This document shows positions 35,901-46,809 of a DNA stretch of 64,000 bases, in pieces. The notes beneath the pieces were generated by a model. It made no database searches and was not told where the DNA came from. It was given only the letters and a program-made list of their open reading frames with translations. Positions within the stretch are counted from its first letter, which is position 1. Every line of letters starts with the position of its first letter. The DNA is from Symsagittifera roscoffensis. Lineage: Eukaryota > Xenacoelomorpha > Acoela > Convolutidae. The stretch is from assembly GCF_963678635.1 (NCBI RefSeq), contig NC_087069.1, positions 24,414,303-24,478,302 on the forward strand. Reading direction: 5' to 3'. The position numbers and the translations under genes are program-made.

Positions 35901-38900
35901 CAAAAAATTGAATTGCTTATATTGATTCTTTCGATTTTTTTGTGTACGTTTTGACAGAATCTCCTTCATAAAAATTAGTTCAGCTATAATAAATTGATCA
36001 ATTTTAAACTAATTTAAGCAAACAATAATAATAATTGATCAAATTTAAACTAATTTTAATCGTGCTACAGATTTTTTGCATGCTATCAAGTCATAGAAAA
36101 ATTTGCACCATTTCCCAAACTCTATATTTTCCTGAACTCTCCAAAACTCTTCCGCAAGAGGTATATCCTGCTTTAGTGATTTGCTTAAAGTAATTGAGTG
36201 ATTAGTTTCGGATAGGTAGTGGCAGCTTTTTCACTTGATTTGTGTTCCGTTTAGACGAGAGTTACATCACGAGCACTTCATTCTTGTACAAAGTTGGCTA
36301 CTGTTGGATTGCGATGTTCCTTTTCCGACTGCGCTATTACTTCACGTGGAAGTTAGCCGAGAGCAGCTGCTATGCTTCGGGACTTGGGTTCTCAGGGTGG
36401 ACTGAGGAAGGAAAGGAGAAATGGGAACTAGTGCGAAATGGAGATATTACTCGAGTTGAGGCAAGTCAAATTTGGCTGAACTACACATAAATATGAAGTG
36501 CTACGTTCTGAATCTAGTGAGCCTTTGAATGAGCGAAGTTTTTGCTCTCAAAATAAAGGGTTGGTATCGTAACAAGTGCAGATCAATGGTATATGCTATT
36601 TAAACGACAATCTAATGCTACAAAGCAAGATATGTCTGGGTCTTAATTCCACACGCTTGCGAGCGCATGCTTTCACCAAAGTCGCACTAGTCGCGTCTGC
36701 ACCAAAGTTGCATCTTTTCCAGTAAAGCTTGCCAGTATGTGGCAAGTGTATCCTGTTCAAAAATCTTGAAATTGCTTTTGTTGATACTATGCTGGATGAG
36801 ACGCATATCACTTCACATTGCCTGTATGGGAGCGGAACAATTTTTTGTAAAATGTACTTTTTGGACCACAATTTAATCAGTTGTTTAATTTTGTATTAGT
36901 TGAGTGGTTTCAGTTTATTTTTGTTCCAATCATTGAAAAGGTTAGAAACTTTTGTCTTCGGGTGTGTTTCAGTTTTTGTTCAGACCATTGAAAATGGGAG
37001 GAACTTCGTAGTCGGGTAATTGTTTTTTTTTGTTTTCCGCGCAAAATCAGGTACGAAAAATACTCATCGGAATGGGGTGAGTGATATATCTCAAACTAAA
37101 GCCCTCTTAGTCGTGATTCCATCGACATTTAAAAATTTAACAACATTTTTGTGTCCTGGCCTTAATTTCTAGCGAGTAAAGCGATCGAGTAAAATTGTTC
37201 GTTATGAAAATTAATCGTTTCGGCTAAGAGCCTGGATTTTACTAGGTTTTGCTGTAACAAGTTCTGATTGATTCATTTAGCGCTTCCTTGGCCGAAAGAT
37301 TTTTCGGAAAAAAATCAAATTATGTGCAACTTATAGTCTTTTTTTGCCTTTTTGGCTTGTTATTAAGTTTTTGAAGATCACTGTAGTTGATTATGCATAG
37401 TTTACTAAGTATGCACGCATTTGTATAGTTATTTCAACACGCCACGCATAAGAAACGACACTAATTCGAAGAAAAAAGAAAAAACTCTGTTTCGTAGTTT
37501 TCTATGAACGTGGTTGGAACATTCTGTGATACTTGCACAACAACCGGCTATCCTGTTTTTTTTCTGATTTTTTGTTTTCCACGCATAATCAGGTATCATA
37601 AATGTTCATCGGAAAGGGTCGACATTTCAGATTGAAGCCTTTCCAGACAGGACTTAAATGACATCTAAAAAACGTTCAAAACTGTTCCAGTGTCGAGAAA
37701 AAACTGATTTGAATTTTAGAGTTTTAGTCTACTTTCGATGGAATAAAACTCACTCGTAGTAAATTACTCTCTCAAATCAGGCAACGTTTTCATTAAAGCA
37801 TTAAAATTACTCTCTCAAATCAGGCAACGTTTTCATTAAAGCATTAGTTTTGCTCCGGTAAAACCAGTATTGGAAGCTTCATTTTGCTCTTCTTCTGTGA
37901 TACAAAACGCTTCAAAAAGTCAAAAATTGTTTGCAAAATAGTCCGAAAGTTTTCAGAAATATTTTTCATATTTTTTTCAATAATTTTTTTTTCTTTATGG
38001 TTCAGTTCTCGTAAACAAATGTTGTGGATTGTGTCTAATTCACTAATGTTACACATTTGCTTAGTTTCCTCATAACACCACGTACAAAAACTATACTAAT
38101 TTTAAAAAATCTTGATTTCTATTTTTTTTCTTATTAGTGAGTGTCGTGAAACATTCTGTGGTACTTGCACAGCAACCGGCTATCCTTGTTACTTTCGCTT
38201 GTGTCTGCAGAATGCATTTTTTCCTCCATGTTAGACTGTGTTTTCTAGCTATATCCTCTTTTTGAAAGCGCATTTTTGCTGTCTGATATGTAAAAATTGA
38301 TTTATATTTTGATATTTTATAAATTTATATTTTATAAATTGATTTTTCTGGTCATTTTTCATGTCAATTATTGTTCCTGTTAATCTTCAGTGGAGATTTG
38401 TTTTGGTTTCCGCAATGATTTTACTGTCCATTTCTTAGTTTTGAATTAAATTAGTTTAGAATTAACTATGAGTTAACTATGAACTATGAGTTAGTTCAGA
38501 AGTTCAGTTGTTTTCAGCAGTTCAAAATCATTTTCATCTAACAATTTAGTAATTACAGTGCCGGATCTAGGATCTTCTCGAGAGGGGCGGGTTTTCAGAA
38601 AATTTTTGAAAATTTTGTCGACCTTTTTTCAGGTTGGTCGGCGAGGGGGTCGAATTTAGGCTGGTCGATGAGGTTGGTCGGTGAAATGGTTTTTTTGATA
38701 GGATTAAAAATCAAAAATAAATTCGCAATTATTTGCATGCCAATCTTATCACTTCCCAGCGTCTAGGTATTGAAAAAGAAGGGTATAAATGACAGGGTTT
38801 TAAATACAGGCTTCTATTTTTTGTAGTTTTGTACCAGCTGGAAGGAGTTCTGGGACAGTTGGAACAATATGACTGGCAGTTGGCTTCGGTTCATCTGCTA

Positions 38901-40133
38901 CTCCAGAATTGAAGACAAAACGCAGGCCACTGCACTCACTTTCCTGTTGTCCAGTGTCTGGCATGGATTCCATCCCGGATACTTTGTACTGTTTGCTCAT
39001 AGCTACATTCTGGTCCTACTGGGAAGAAAGGTAGCTAGAGTTCCACATAAACAGACTACATTTTTTAAATTGTTTTTTCAGTTAGTCAGAAAGTTATTTA
39101 CCAGAACAGTAAATCAAACCAGATTTTCTGCTTACTATTTTTTTTTTCAAGTGATATTTTCTATATTTTTTTTAAACATGGATGATCATTTTCTGGTTAT
39201 ATTTTAAGGCTCTTCTAAGCTGGAAGAACTTCAAGGCTCTTCCTAATTTCTTCCTAAGTTTTTCTTCCTAATTTAACTGTCGTTTTTTTGAGAATAATAA
39301 TTGTATCGATTCTTATTAAACAGAACTGAGTCTTGTGGTCATGTGACTGCAATTTTTAGCATAATTATGCTGTTTCGGCTAACTCACGAACAGCTCTCAT
39401 GTCTGGTTAAACTATTCATCGATTTACTGGGTTATATTTTTTCAAAAAAAGGAAAAGCAAGTTGAAAAAAAAATGTTTATAAATGATTAAGAATCGATTT
39501 TTATCCACGAAACTGCAGTGCGGGTGGTTAACTGTCAGTAATTTTTTGTCAGTTTTTTTCTGTCACTTAGCTGTGTTTCAGTTTCGTCATTCGGTTAGGC
39601 CTTTTTTCCAAGGCACTCTTGCGAAAAAGAGACTCTACAATATACTTGGCTGCATTGCGTTTCAACTGACAATCAGCTACACTTTCATTGGTTTGGAAAC
39701 CCTGGAATTCGCCAAAACGTTTACCATATACAGGTATAATATCGATGAGAAAAATGGGGAATTTGAATTTTTTGCTGAATTTATAAAAAATTACTATTTT
39801 TTGCTGTAAGTTTAGTGGGACGCACTCAATATCTGACAAATTGTATTGTATGAGTGGTTTTAAAGTGGTTCGCAAAAACAAGGTTGAAGAGGTTCACAAG
39901 ATTGTAGACTAATTTGAGTTTTGTAAAATTACACCTGAAGAAAACGAAACTGAACTTATGATTTCTGTAGGTCAATGAACTTCTACGTCACTACTATCAT
40001 TATCGTTCTCTTCGGTGCTTTACCCGAAGACGAATTGGATTCATCAAGGTCACACTCAAAACCGGAAGAAGAGAAAGGAACTGTTGCCAGAGATCAAAAA
40101 ACGAAAACTATGAGCTATGAGAAAACGAAGTAG
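29948..40133 (+). CDS. MBOAT1/2: MBOAT1/2-like lysophospholipid acyltransferase, complete, 10 exons
   Basis: Exons: 29948-30177, 30426-30506, 31313-31461, 32285-32472, 33043-33087, 35486-35576, 36255-36460, 38827-39030, 39582-39733, 39971-40133; 502 aa, typical of MBOAT1/2 (about 495-520). This is a multi-pass endoplasmic reticulum enzyme that transfers acyl chains from acyl-CoA to lysophospholipids. Catalytic Asn343 is in FWDSWNNMTGSWL and His376 in SSVWHGFHPGYF. Other family signatures are VGENVRHLY, WFQKITYMAYNLQDG, PSFLTYCSYF, KHPSPN and YYFTWKLAES..ASGLGFSGW. The start ATG has AAAATGG context. Introns 1 and 7 need GC donors (30178, 36461); every GT alternative nearby breaks the frame. 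The lysine-rich tail lacks a clear KKxx signal. Substrate preference cannot be read. A second copy follows at 47563. Confidence 0.93.
30178..30183 (+). other. GC splice donor, MBOAT gene 1 intron 1
   Basis: The exon ends ..TTTCGATG and the intron begins GCAAGT, the strong consensus for GC-AG introns. The paralogue has TTTCGATG followed by GTAAGT at the same codon and phase (47811). Using the nearby GT at 30182 would shift the frame. Confidence 0.85.
30641..31012 (+). repeat. Dispersed repeat, GCGGATTTAGG family, in MBOAT intron 2
   Basis: It begins GTAGCGGATTTAGGGGAGGGG, includes TTTGGCGCCAATATATAATG, and ends near CTTCGAGAAAATCATAGATG. Related copies lie at 57690-58080 and 60795-61176, and an inverted end is at 38562. 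The 3' ends (GAAAATCCTAGGTCCGCCCC at 61143) are roughly inverse to the 5' ends, so this is probably a TIR element. Confidence 0.65.
31521..31825 (+). mobile_element. tRNA-derived SINE in MBOAT intron 3
   Basis: The head AGCGGTGGTCAAGTGGTTAG carries an A box and AAAGGTCGAATATTTGAGG a weak B box. The downstream body contains GGTTCTCGGTGAAGGCCAG and GCCTTGAATCGCCCCTCC. It starts 60 bp after the exon 3 donor. Confidence 0.65.
33590..34165 (+). repeat. Repeat family R1, copy in MBOAT intron 5
   Basis: GAATGATATAGCATAAAAAAGCCC and TTAATTTCGATCGAGTAATGCG correspond to the R1 order. The end phrase GAACACTCTGTGCTAGTTGC at 34118 matches the other copies. Part of the interior is A/T-rich filler. Confidence 0.55.
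34450..35480 (+). repeat. Repeat family R2, copy in MBOAT intron 5
   Basis: Phrases in the order of 23640-24600: AAAGAAAGGCAAACTCCAC, AAAGGTCACGAAAAACGTGATC and, at the end, AGCTCAGCTTCGCCTCTGTG. The copy stops a few bases before the exon 6 acceptor at 35485, so the polypyrimidine tract of exon 6 is close to or inside repeat DNA. Confidence 0.55.
36461..36466 (+). other. GC splice donor, MBOAT gene 1 intron 7
   Basis: The exon ends GTTGAG and the intron begins GCAAGT. Exon 8 starts in phase 0 with FCTSWKEFWDSWN, which continues the family alignment. The GT four bases on would break the frame. This is the second GC-AG intron in the same gene. Confidence 0.8.
36920..37555 (+). repeat. Repeat family R1, copy in MBOAT intron 7
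   Basis: Landmarks in order are CATTGAAAATGGGAGGAACT, GTGAGTGATATATC, AGTAAAGCGATCGAG and GGTTGGAACATTCTGTGATAC. It is one of the better preserved copies. Confidence 0.65.
37556..38192 (+). repeat. Repeat family R1, tandem neighbour copy in MBOAT intron 7
   Basis: It contains the cross-family end phrase CACAGCAACCGGCTATCCTT and an internal TTTTCCACGCATAATCAGGTA. It directly follows the copy ending at 37555, as the two R1 copies in CFAP69 intron 5 also lie close together. Confidence 0.55.
37761..37845 (+). repeat. 43-bp direct repeat, two copies
   Basis: 37761-37802 and 37804-37845 are identical, starting AAATTACTCTCTCAAATCAG. It is a very recent local duplication. Confidence 0.9.
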
Positions 40134-40318
40134 TTGTATTTTTGGGGGTCTTCTTAAAAACCACCGCCCTTCCCCTCCCCTTCGTTGCCTAGGAAAGAAT
40201 CCCTAGCCCTATAACGAATTGATTTGACATTTATAAACAATTTTTTTTCTAACGTATAACAAATTATTCATTTTTGCGATAGTTTTAATTATAATTCAAT
40301 TGGTCTCCAACGTGTCTT

Positions 40319-41150
40319 CCCTAGTTGATCAAGAGAGGTTATCTTGCAAGATCTTGTAGGAATCTTGCAAGATTCTTGTAAAGAGGACGCATCTCTTTAA
40401 AAGATCTTGCAAGATTCTTGCAAGGTCTTGCAAGATAACTTCCTTTAAAGATAACCTAATTTCGAGCAAAATTAAAAAAAAAACTTTACACAAGAAGACA
40501 AACTATAGCGTTTTGTTGGAAGGAAGCAATACCAGTAACACGTAGAAACATTGCAATACTCGAACAAATCAACAACAAAATAAAAAGAAAAAAATAACCA
40601 ATTATTATGATAATCAAAATTATTTATCGGAGTTATGTGAACACGACATACAAAGTATCTCAAGCTAATTGACTCGATTCATCAAAATTTTAACAAAAAT
40701 AACAAAAAATTTAAATTGAAAATTGAAACAAAAAAATGAAAAAATTGAAAATTGTAAAACTAGATCAAACATTTCAAAAAAATCAAAAAAAAATTGTTTT
40801 GAAAATTTTAACTTGAAATGCATTAATTATAACGAAATTCTGAAACTATTTACAAAATGAAAAATGAGCATATATATGAATATGTTTGAAATTTGTTAAG
40901 TCTAAATTTCTTATCTAAAATAAAACGTAGAATAATGTGTGACCGTAGTCAAATTGGATCTTCGTAATTTTTTCTGTTGCTCAGAATAAAGTTTTGTGAA
41001 AAAAATTCATAGTTGGTTATTCTGTAAGAATCTTGCAAGATAACTTCACTCTTACAACTTCTTGTAAGGTAACCTCCATCTTGAAAGATCTTGCAAGATA
41101 ACCCTCATTTACAAGAATTTTGCAAGATAACCCTCTTTAATTGACTAGGG
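40319..41150. mobile_element. TIR element with clustered ATCTTGCAAGAT palindromes
   Basis: The ends are CCCTAGTTGATCAAGAGAGG (left) and its approximate inverse, finishing TTGACTAGGG (right). Just inside each end is a cluster of the 12-bp perfect palindrome ATCTTGCAAGAT: three perfect copies in 40333-40449, two in 41031-41136, plus variants. The ~580-bp middle is A-rich with no coding frame. AATAAA at 40919 and 40985 within it could serve as the poly(A) signal of the upstream MBOAT gene, since none occurs closer. No target duplication was found. Confidence 0.7.
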
Positions 41151-42906
41151 TAGTTTTTATTGAAGTGAAGCAGGATTTGGAGATTGGAGTATTTGAAAAA
41201 CAAGCAAAGAACATTACGAGGCCAAACTGTTCATTCTCTGCCTTGTAAGCAGATTCCAAAACACGGCTCTGACGAATATGAACGAAAAAATAGAATAAAA
41301 TTGACGATAGTTTGTTGCTGTGCCAGCAGCACAAAAAACTACGACTAAAAATGTGAAAACAAGTATACTTTTTTAAAATCTTATAGTTTTTCTCCATGTA
41401 GTATCTGAAAAATTCCTAGAACTGCCTTTGTTGATAATAAAACTACATTGGAATGCTTTTTCTAAATGCAGTTTTTTCTACTAGAGAAACAAAAGGTACT
41501 CAAAATCTAAAACAATGTTCTCAATTGTTTCAATTTTGCTGCAGAAAAAGTGTTTGAATTTATTTTCTAGTCCCAAACCGCTCAAAAACAATCAAAATTT
41601 TTCTTGAGTAAAACTATGTTTTTCCGGCTGAAACAAAAGCTAATATCCCCATTTTGAACCTATTTGTTTGCTTTATCCGCTCAAAAAAAGATTAGAAATA
41701 AAAAAAATCAAATCGGGATGCCTCGGCACTGAAAAGTTGAGTATCGATCGAATGGCACCAGGAGAGCTTCAGGTTGATATATAACTCGACATTGCTCAAT
41801 GAGTATTGAGACTAGACCTTGTTCGCTTACTTTTTAAAAGCCTTTTTCCACGCTTGCAACAGAAAGACCAAAATGATAATTATTGGTTTCATACTTCCTT
41901 TTTGCTCCAGTTGGGAGAATATTCGACTTCCAATCATATCGGTTTACATTTAATGCCTTGAATGACTATTTTTTAGGCTGGTGGTAAATTTATTACCAAC
42001 TACAATTTGGTAAAGCTTTTTTGTAAATTTCAAATCGAAGTTTGACTTCAGATTCAAAAAGGAAATAAAATCAAGAACGAAAAAGAATTGAGCCTGATCT
42101 ATTTTCAAATTGACAGACCAAGTTTACAGACCAAGAATATGTTTTTTTTATATTCAACAGTACAAAAGCGTTGCCTACTAAAATTTTCAGCGTTGCCTAC
42201 TAAAATTTAAAAGTTGTTTTCTATATTTAAAATTTTTGTCGCGATTGGAAGCTAGGTTTCTAAAGATATTTAAGGTTGGTGCACAATTTTTAATGGAGAA
42301 TCATTTTCCAAATAGTTTCTTGTAAGGTCTAGGCTAGACTGAGTATCAATTTGGCGGAAAGCCTGCCAAGATTTTGGAATATTTTCTCACCACTTTTAAA
42401 GTGGGGAAAAATTATAGCGGAATCTGTGTTTTTTAGAACATTTTTTAACATAATCAAAAAATTTCTAAAGTTCTCTAAAGTATTACAATATCAGCTTTAT
42501 GATTCCAAGAAAACACGCAAAAAATCATTCAGTGTCAATAAAATAGATCTTATTTTTTTTTAATTTTCAAACCCGATCTCTTGATTGAAGATGATTACAC
42601 TGCTTTTCAGCCCAAAATAGGGATGTAAACTCTATTGGTTAGGTTAAAAAAATGCAACTTATCCTTGCAAAAATCTTTTAGCTGATTCAGGCGAATTGGA
42701 TTTTTTTTTGATGTTTCACTTAACTAAGAGAGTTCGGACCTGTCGCTGTTTGTGGTCCGTCTTCAGGATAATTCATTAATAGCACAAAACATAGAAAGAA
42801 TCCTGTCTGGAAGAAAGCTTCGATCGGACCGAAAAAAAAAGAAAAAAGTTAGTTTAGGCAACCCACTTTAAAAAATGGAAAGTGATTAGAAACAATTATT
42901 TTTTTT

Positions 42907-42950
42907 GTTTGTGTGCGCGTGTATGTGTGTATGTGTGAGTGTGTGTGTGC
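42907..42950. repeat. GT/GC-rich microsatellite
   Basis: An imperfect run of GT dinucleotides with GC and AT interruptions. Confidence 0.9.
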
Positions 42951-43319
42951 ATTTCCAAAATAAATGGAGATAAAAAAAATTGGTTGCAGAGGACATATGC
43001 TCACTTTTTGTCTGATTCGAGCTGTTTTTTTTGCGAGCTTTGATTCTTAATTAGTTTTTGCAGCCTTAACTTTTGGCTCATTGTTAATCCAAGAAAACAA
43101 TGTTAGGAAGAATAAGCGACTGCTGTGAAAGTAGCTAAGAAGGTTGCCACAAATCTCAGCTAAGTAAAATTTCGAGAAAAAAAAATCTTTTAAAACTACA
43201 AGGGAAAAAAAGTTTTTTTTTCTATATAGTGTGACAAAAGAATATGACCTGAAAGTATGATTCAGGCATATTGCCTGAATTATAAATGAAGAAAAAATTG
43301 ATCTAGAAAAACAAAGAAA

Positions 43320-43740
43320 AATCACTGAAAAAAAAACAAAAAAAAAACATCAAACTTTGTTTCGAACTTTTTGCAGAAATGTTTTTGGTTTTTTGAAAGG
43401 TTTGATTCCCAACATGGCAATAAAAATCCCAGAAACTAATTTTTCTCGAGTAAAATTTAGACAAAAAATTGCTCGAATTTAGACAAAAAATTAAAAATTT
43501 CAAAACTGCTTATTTTCGACAGTGGGAAATTTTTTCAAAATTTTTAAATATTGATCGGATGAAGACTGAAAGGGCTTTAAAATGATATATCATTCAAATT
43601 TTTCCAAATATTATTTGTTTTAGCTGATTTTGCGTGTAAAACAAACAAAAACGAAAAAAAAATAAACACTCCCGATTATAAAAAATAATTTTCCTCCATT
43701 TTTCAAATGGTTAGAACAATCAGAATTGTCTCGCCCGCAG
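43320..43740 (-). repeat. Repeat family R1, inverted copy
   Basis: On the minus strand the R1 phrases are recognisable: CCATTTGAAAAATGGAGG, GATATATCATTTTAAAGCCC and TTTCAGTCTTCATCCGATC. It is the only inverted copy found. Confidence 0.5.
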
Positions 43741-44204
43741 GCAAATTTGCAAACAACGGATTTTTTCAAACGTTTGTCTTTTTCAAGCATGGCATTGCGT
43801 GTTGGAGAGGAAACTAAAATGTTAACTTATAAAAGTTTGCCGAGGGCTTGATTAATGATTTAAGAAATGTAGCTGCTTTTGCTTTGATTTAGTCAATATG
43901 AGGAACTGTTCTTTCACTAAAATTTCTAAACAAAATTCGAAACTGTTTTTCAACACACTTTAGACAAAATTGATCCTTAAAATAAAAGAAAATGTTAAAT
44001 CGCTAACTTAAATAGAAATGAAAACGCTCATCACTGCTTTGAAAAACTATTCGGAAACTAATGTTGCATAAGACACTCAATTGGAAGGGCTTCATTATTT
44101 TTTATCATTCGGTTCAATCTGATGTTTGTGCTACCTGATTTGACAAAAAAACGACCACGAACGCAGTGTTTGTTCCGTTCTCACTTTCAGTGGTCAGAAT
44201 TATA

Positions 44205-44262
44205 AAAAAAAATGGCGCATGGGGCCCAGCAATCAGGATTGCGGGTTCAACTCGCGTGAGTA
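44205..44262 (+). mobile_element. tRNA-like fragment (SINE head remnant)
   Basis: ATGGCGCATGGGGCCCAGC followed by GATTGCGGGTTCAACTCGCG. The B-box stem-loop is intact but the acceptor and D arms are not, so this is not called as a tRNA gene. Confidence 0.4.
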
Positions 44263-44520
44263 TGCAATTTTCAATCAAGCTCTTGTTAGATAGCCACAGC
44301 TTTTATTACGAGGCCAAACTGTTCTCTAGACGCACCATTAGGTGTGTTTAGTCTTCTAAAATCCAGAAACAGGCCCTAAAACATGATCCAAAAGTGAAAG
44401 AAATCCATTTACCAAATTTTTACAGAAACCGCGCAGAAATGCTTTATGATGTAAAGATTTTTGGCTCATTAATTTTTTCGCGGGATCCGCAACGAACAAT
44501 ACAGCAAGTTGTTGCGGATT

Positions 44521-45256
44521 CCTTCGTTAGCGGAGTCCGCAATTTTTGTTATTGGTTTCCGCAATTGCAACCGAAAATCACCATTGGTAGGCGGATTTTG
44601 CAAATGCAGGCTAATTACGCAATTTTATTTATTACACACAAATAATATGATTCATTCAAGGATTCGCCGAAATTTTCTGGACTCGAGATGTACACAAGCT
44701 ACTTTTAGGGTTTTAGAATCAAATGTATGTGCTAGTTATTTCATGCATGGATTCCGCCAATTCCTCAAGCACATTCCGCATTTTGTGGAACAAAAGTTGG
44801 CGTGTTGCGGACTCCACGACAGCGAGGCTCACATTTGTTGCCGAGTCTGCTTCAGCCACAACAGTACAATTTGGATTCTAATGCGTTTCCTTCGTTAGCG
44901 GAGTCCGCAATTTTTGTTATTGGTTTCCGCAATTGCAACCGAAAATCGCCATTGGTAGGCGGATTTTGCAAATGCAGGCTAGTTACGCAATTTTATTTAT
45001 TACACACAAATAATATGATTCATTCAAGGATTCGCCGAAATTTTCTGGACTCGAGATGTACACAAGCTACTTTTAGGGTTTTAGAATCAAATGTATGTGC
45101 TAGTTATTTCATGCATGGATTCCGCCAATTCTTCAAGCACATTCCGCATTTTGTGGAACAAAAGTTGGCGTGTTGCGGATTCCACGACAGCGAGGCTCAC
45201 ATTTGTTGCCGAGTCTGCTTCAGCCACAACAGTACAATTTGGATTCGTAGTGTTAA
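44521..45256 (+). repeat. 368-bp tandem duplication, two copies
   Basis: 44521-44888 and 44889-45256 are almost identical, each starting CCTTCGTTAGCGGAGTCCGC and ending ACAGTACAATTTGGATTC. The unit is itself dotted with TTCCGC and GCGGA motifs in both orientations. Long open frames cross it (44509-44898, 44802-45269), but their translation shows no domain and follows from the repeat. Confidence 0.9.
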
Positions 45257-45465
45257 TAATTTTAAATAATTAACCTGCGGTTTAGACATCTGGCTGGTTA
45301 ACTAAAAAAACTAAATGTAGTTTAAATAATGAAAAAATTGACCGTTAAATAATTGAATGCGTAACGCACATGCATGGACGGTAGATTTCAAAAAAAAATA
45401 GAAAACCTCTTTCAAAATAAAACGAACAAATTATATACGGTTTTTATCTTCAACCCGTGTCTGTA

Positions 45466-45575
45466 CAAAACAGTCCCATACAAAACAATCCAAAACAAAA
45501 CAGTCCGGAAAACTATGAAGATGAACGAAAAAACAGTCCGATACAAAACAGTCCGAAAACCAGTCCCAAGTAACA
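45466..45575 (+). repeat. Short tandem repeat, (TACAAAACAGTCC)-like
   Basis: About seven imperfect units of an 11-13-bp motif, ACAAAACAGTCC, spaced by short insertions. Confidence 0.8.
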
Positions 45576-46275
45576 TTGGTTTTTTGCTGTTTATGTGGCC
45601 GCAGTCTTACGTAAATTTTCTCAGACTACATTTAATTCATTGAGAAGCTAATGGGCGAAGATGTTGTCCCAATCAAAATTGAGCGATTTACTCAAATCGT
45701 ACATCTTTTATGTAGGTTACAAATGAAATTTCGAATTGCCTTGACTGAAATATCGACATGCAACATATGAGTTAAGCCAATAGCGCTCTGCTTTTTATTG
45801 ATCAACTAACTGTCTTAGAAGGATAATTTTATCTTAAACATGAAACTTCTGCTAATTATTAAGAGTAATGAACGTAGTGAAAGCTCTTATGTAGGTCTTG
45901 CTGATTTTCGTTTTCAGGAAAGCCTTAAGAGTCTCTGATAACTACAGACGTGCCTTCATACATATTGATGCATTCAAGAATGCACTTATGTATATATGCA
46001 CTTTTTGAGCTCAACTGAAACTCATCTGCTGAATGTGACGCAAATAGCACTCTCCAAAAACCAACGTGGAACTCGCGCAAAAACCAACGTGGAAATGTCA
46101 GTGAAACCCATTTCTGGATCAGTGATTTTAGACTTGTGGATCATGGTGTCTTGTCTGGTGGCGAATTGATGTTAAATTTGATCTTTTTCGTTGGACCAAC
46201 TTTCGTTGTATCGAATATCTAAATCGGTACGTAATTTTCTAATGCGTTTGCAAATGTTGTCTGGCGGTTGCTTAC

Positions 46276-46809
46276 CGATTTCCTGATCGGCTCGACGGGA
46301 CTTTTGAGGGCGTGCACTTTTGTTTTAGCCGTTTCGGCGACGGTGCAGAGTTTTCCGACGTTGTTGAAGACTGTACTTCGTCGTCTTCTCCGCTGGATGA
46401 GATTTTCTCAGGGGTTCTCGTTGATTTGGTGGTAGGTTTTTGCGGCTTTTGGAGGCTCATTGCACGTGTGGGTTGCGTTTTGTGGGTAGGACCGCCGCGC
46501 ATTCTTTTTCCTGTGGGCTTTGCCCTTCTCTTCATTGGACTGCTCTCCTGTTCAGCGGCCTGCCCTTTTCTGGTTAGTCGCTTAGGGAGACCCGTTGCTT
46601 CATCTTCCTTGAACATCGGGTGTTGTGGGGCGTTGGGCTGCTTGATGTCTAAAAACGTAGACAAGGTCCGGATCTCTTAATCTATTGCTCGTCTGGTTTT
46701 CACTTCTGGTTTTTGATGTTTTTGTCTTGATGAGGGTGTTGGGTCCGCCGGTTGAAGAGTTGGAGGTTGTGTCGGGCGTCGTTTCATCGCGACTTCGTTT
46801 TCTGACCAT
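46276..46809 (-). pseudogene. Lysine-rich reading frame with splice donor; exon or retroelement ORF remnant
   Basis: The GC-richer minus-strand stretch opens MVRKRSRDETTPDTTSN at 46809 but changes frame near 46660, where a second frame runs to 46272 (DIKQPNAPQHPMFKEDEATG onwards). The product is rich in Lys, Ser, Thr and Pro and looks disordered and nuclear or nucleic-acid binding; no domain is recognised. Two readings fit. One is a decayed retroelement ORF1 with a frameshift. The other is a first exon whose frames are joined by a 55-nt intron (a GTGAAA donor and a TTTTTAG acceptor are in phase) and which ends at a good donor, CG|GTAAGC, at 46275. I found no convincing next exon. Confidence 0.35.

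Larger units (their letters stand above)
41151..44480. other. Intergenic, no gene seen
   Basis: AT-rich DNA with a GT-rich simple repeat (42907-42950), an inverted R1 repeat copy (about 43320-43740) and a tRNA-like fragment near 44205-44262 (GCGGGTTCAACTCGCG as B-box arm). None of the open frames looks coding. Confidence 0.5.

Noticed and set aside
40333-41136. CRISPR-like array of ATCTTGCAAGAT repeats
   Set aside because: Spacing is irregular, spacers are not unique or of uniform length, and the genome is eukaryotic; subterminal repeats of a TIR element explain it.
44509-45269. Tandemly repeated protein-coding gene (two similar frames of 129 and 155 codons)
   Set aside because: The frames are a by-product of the 368-bp tandem duplication, with no domain, start context or splice structure.
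46312-46680. 122-codon plus-strand frame with a hydrophobic stretch
   Set aside because: It is antisense to the lysine-rich minus-strand frame, whose composition creates it.
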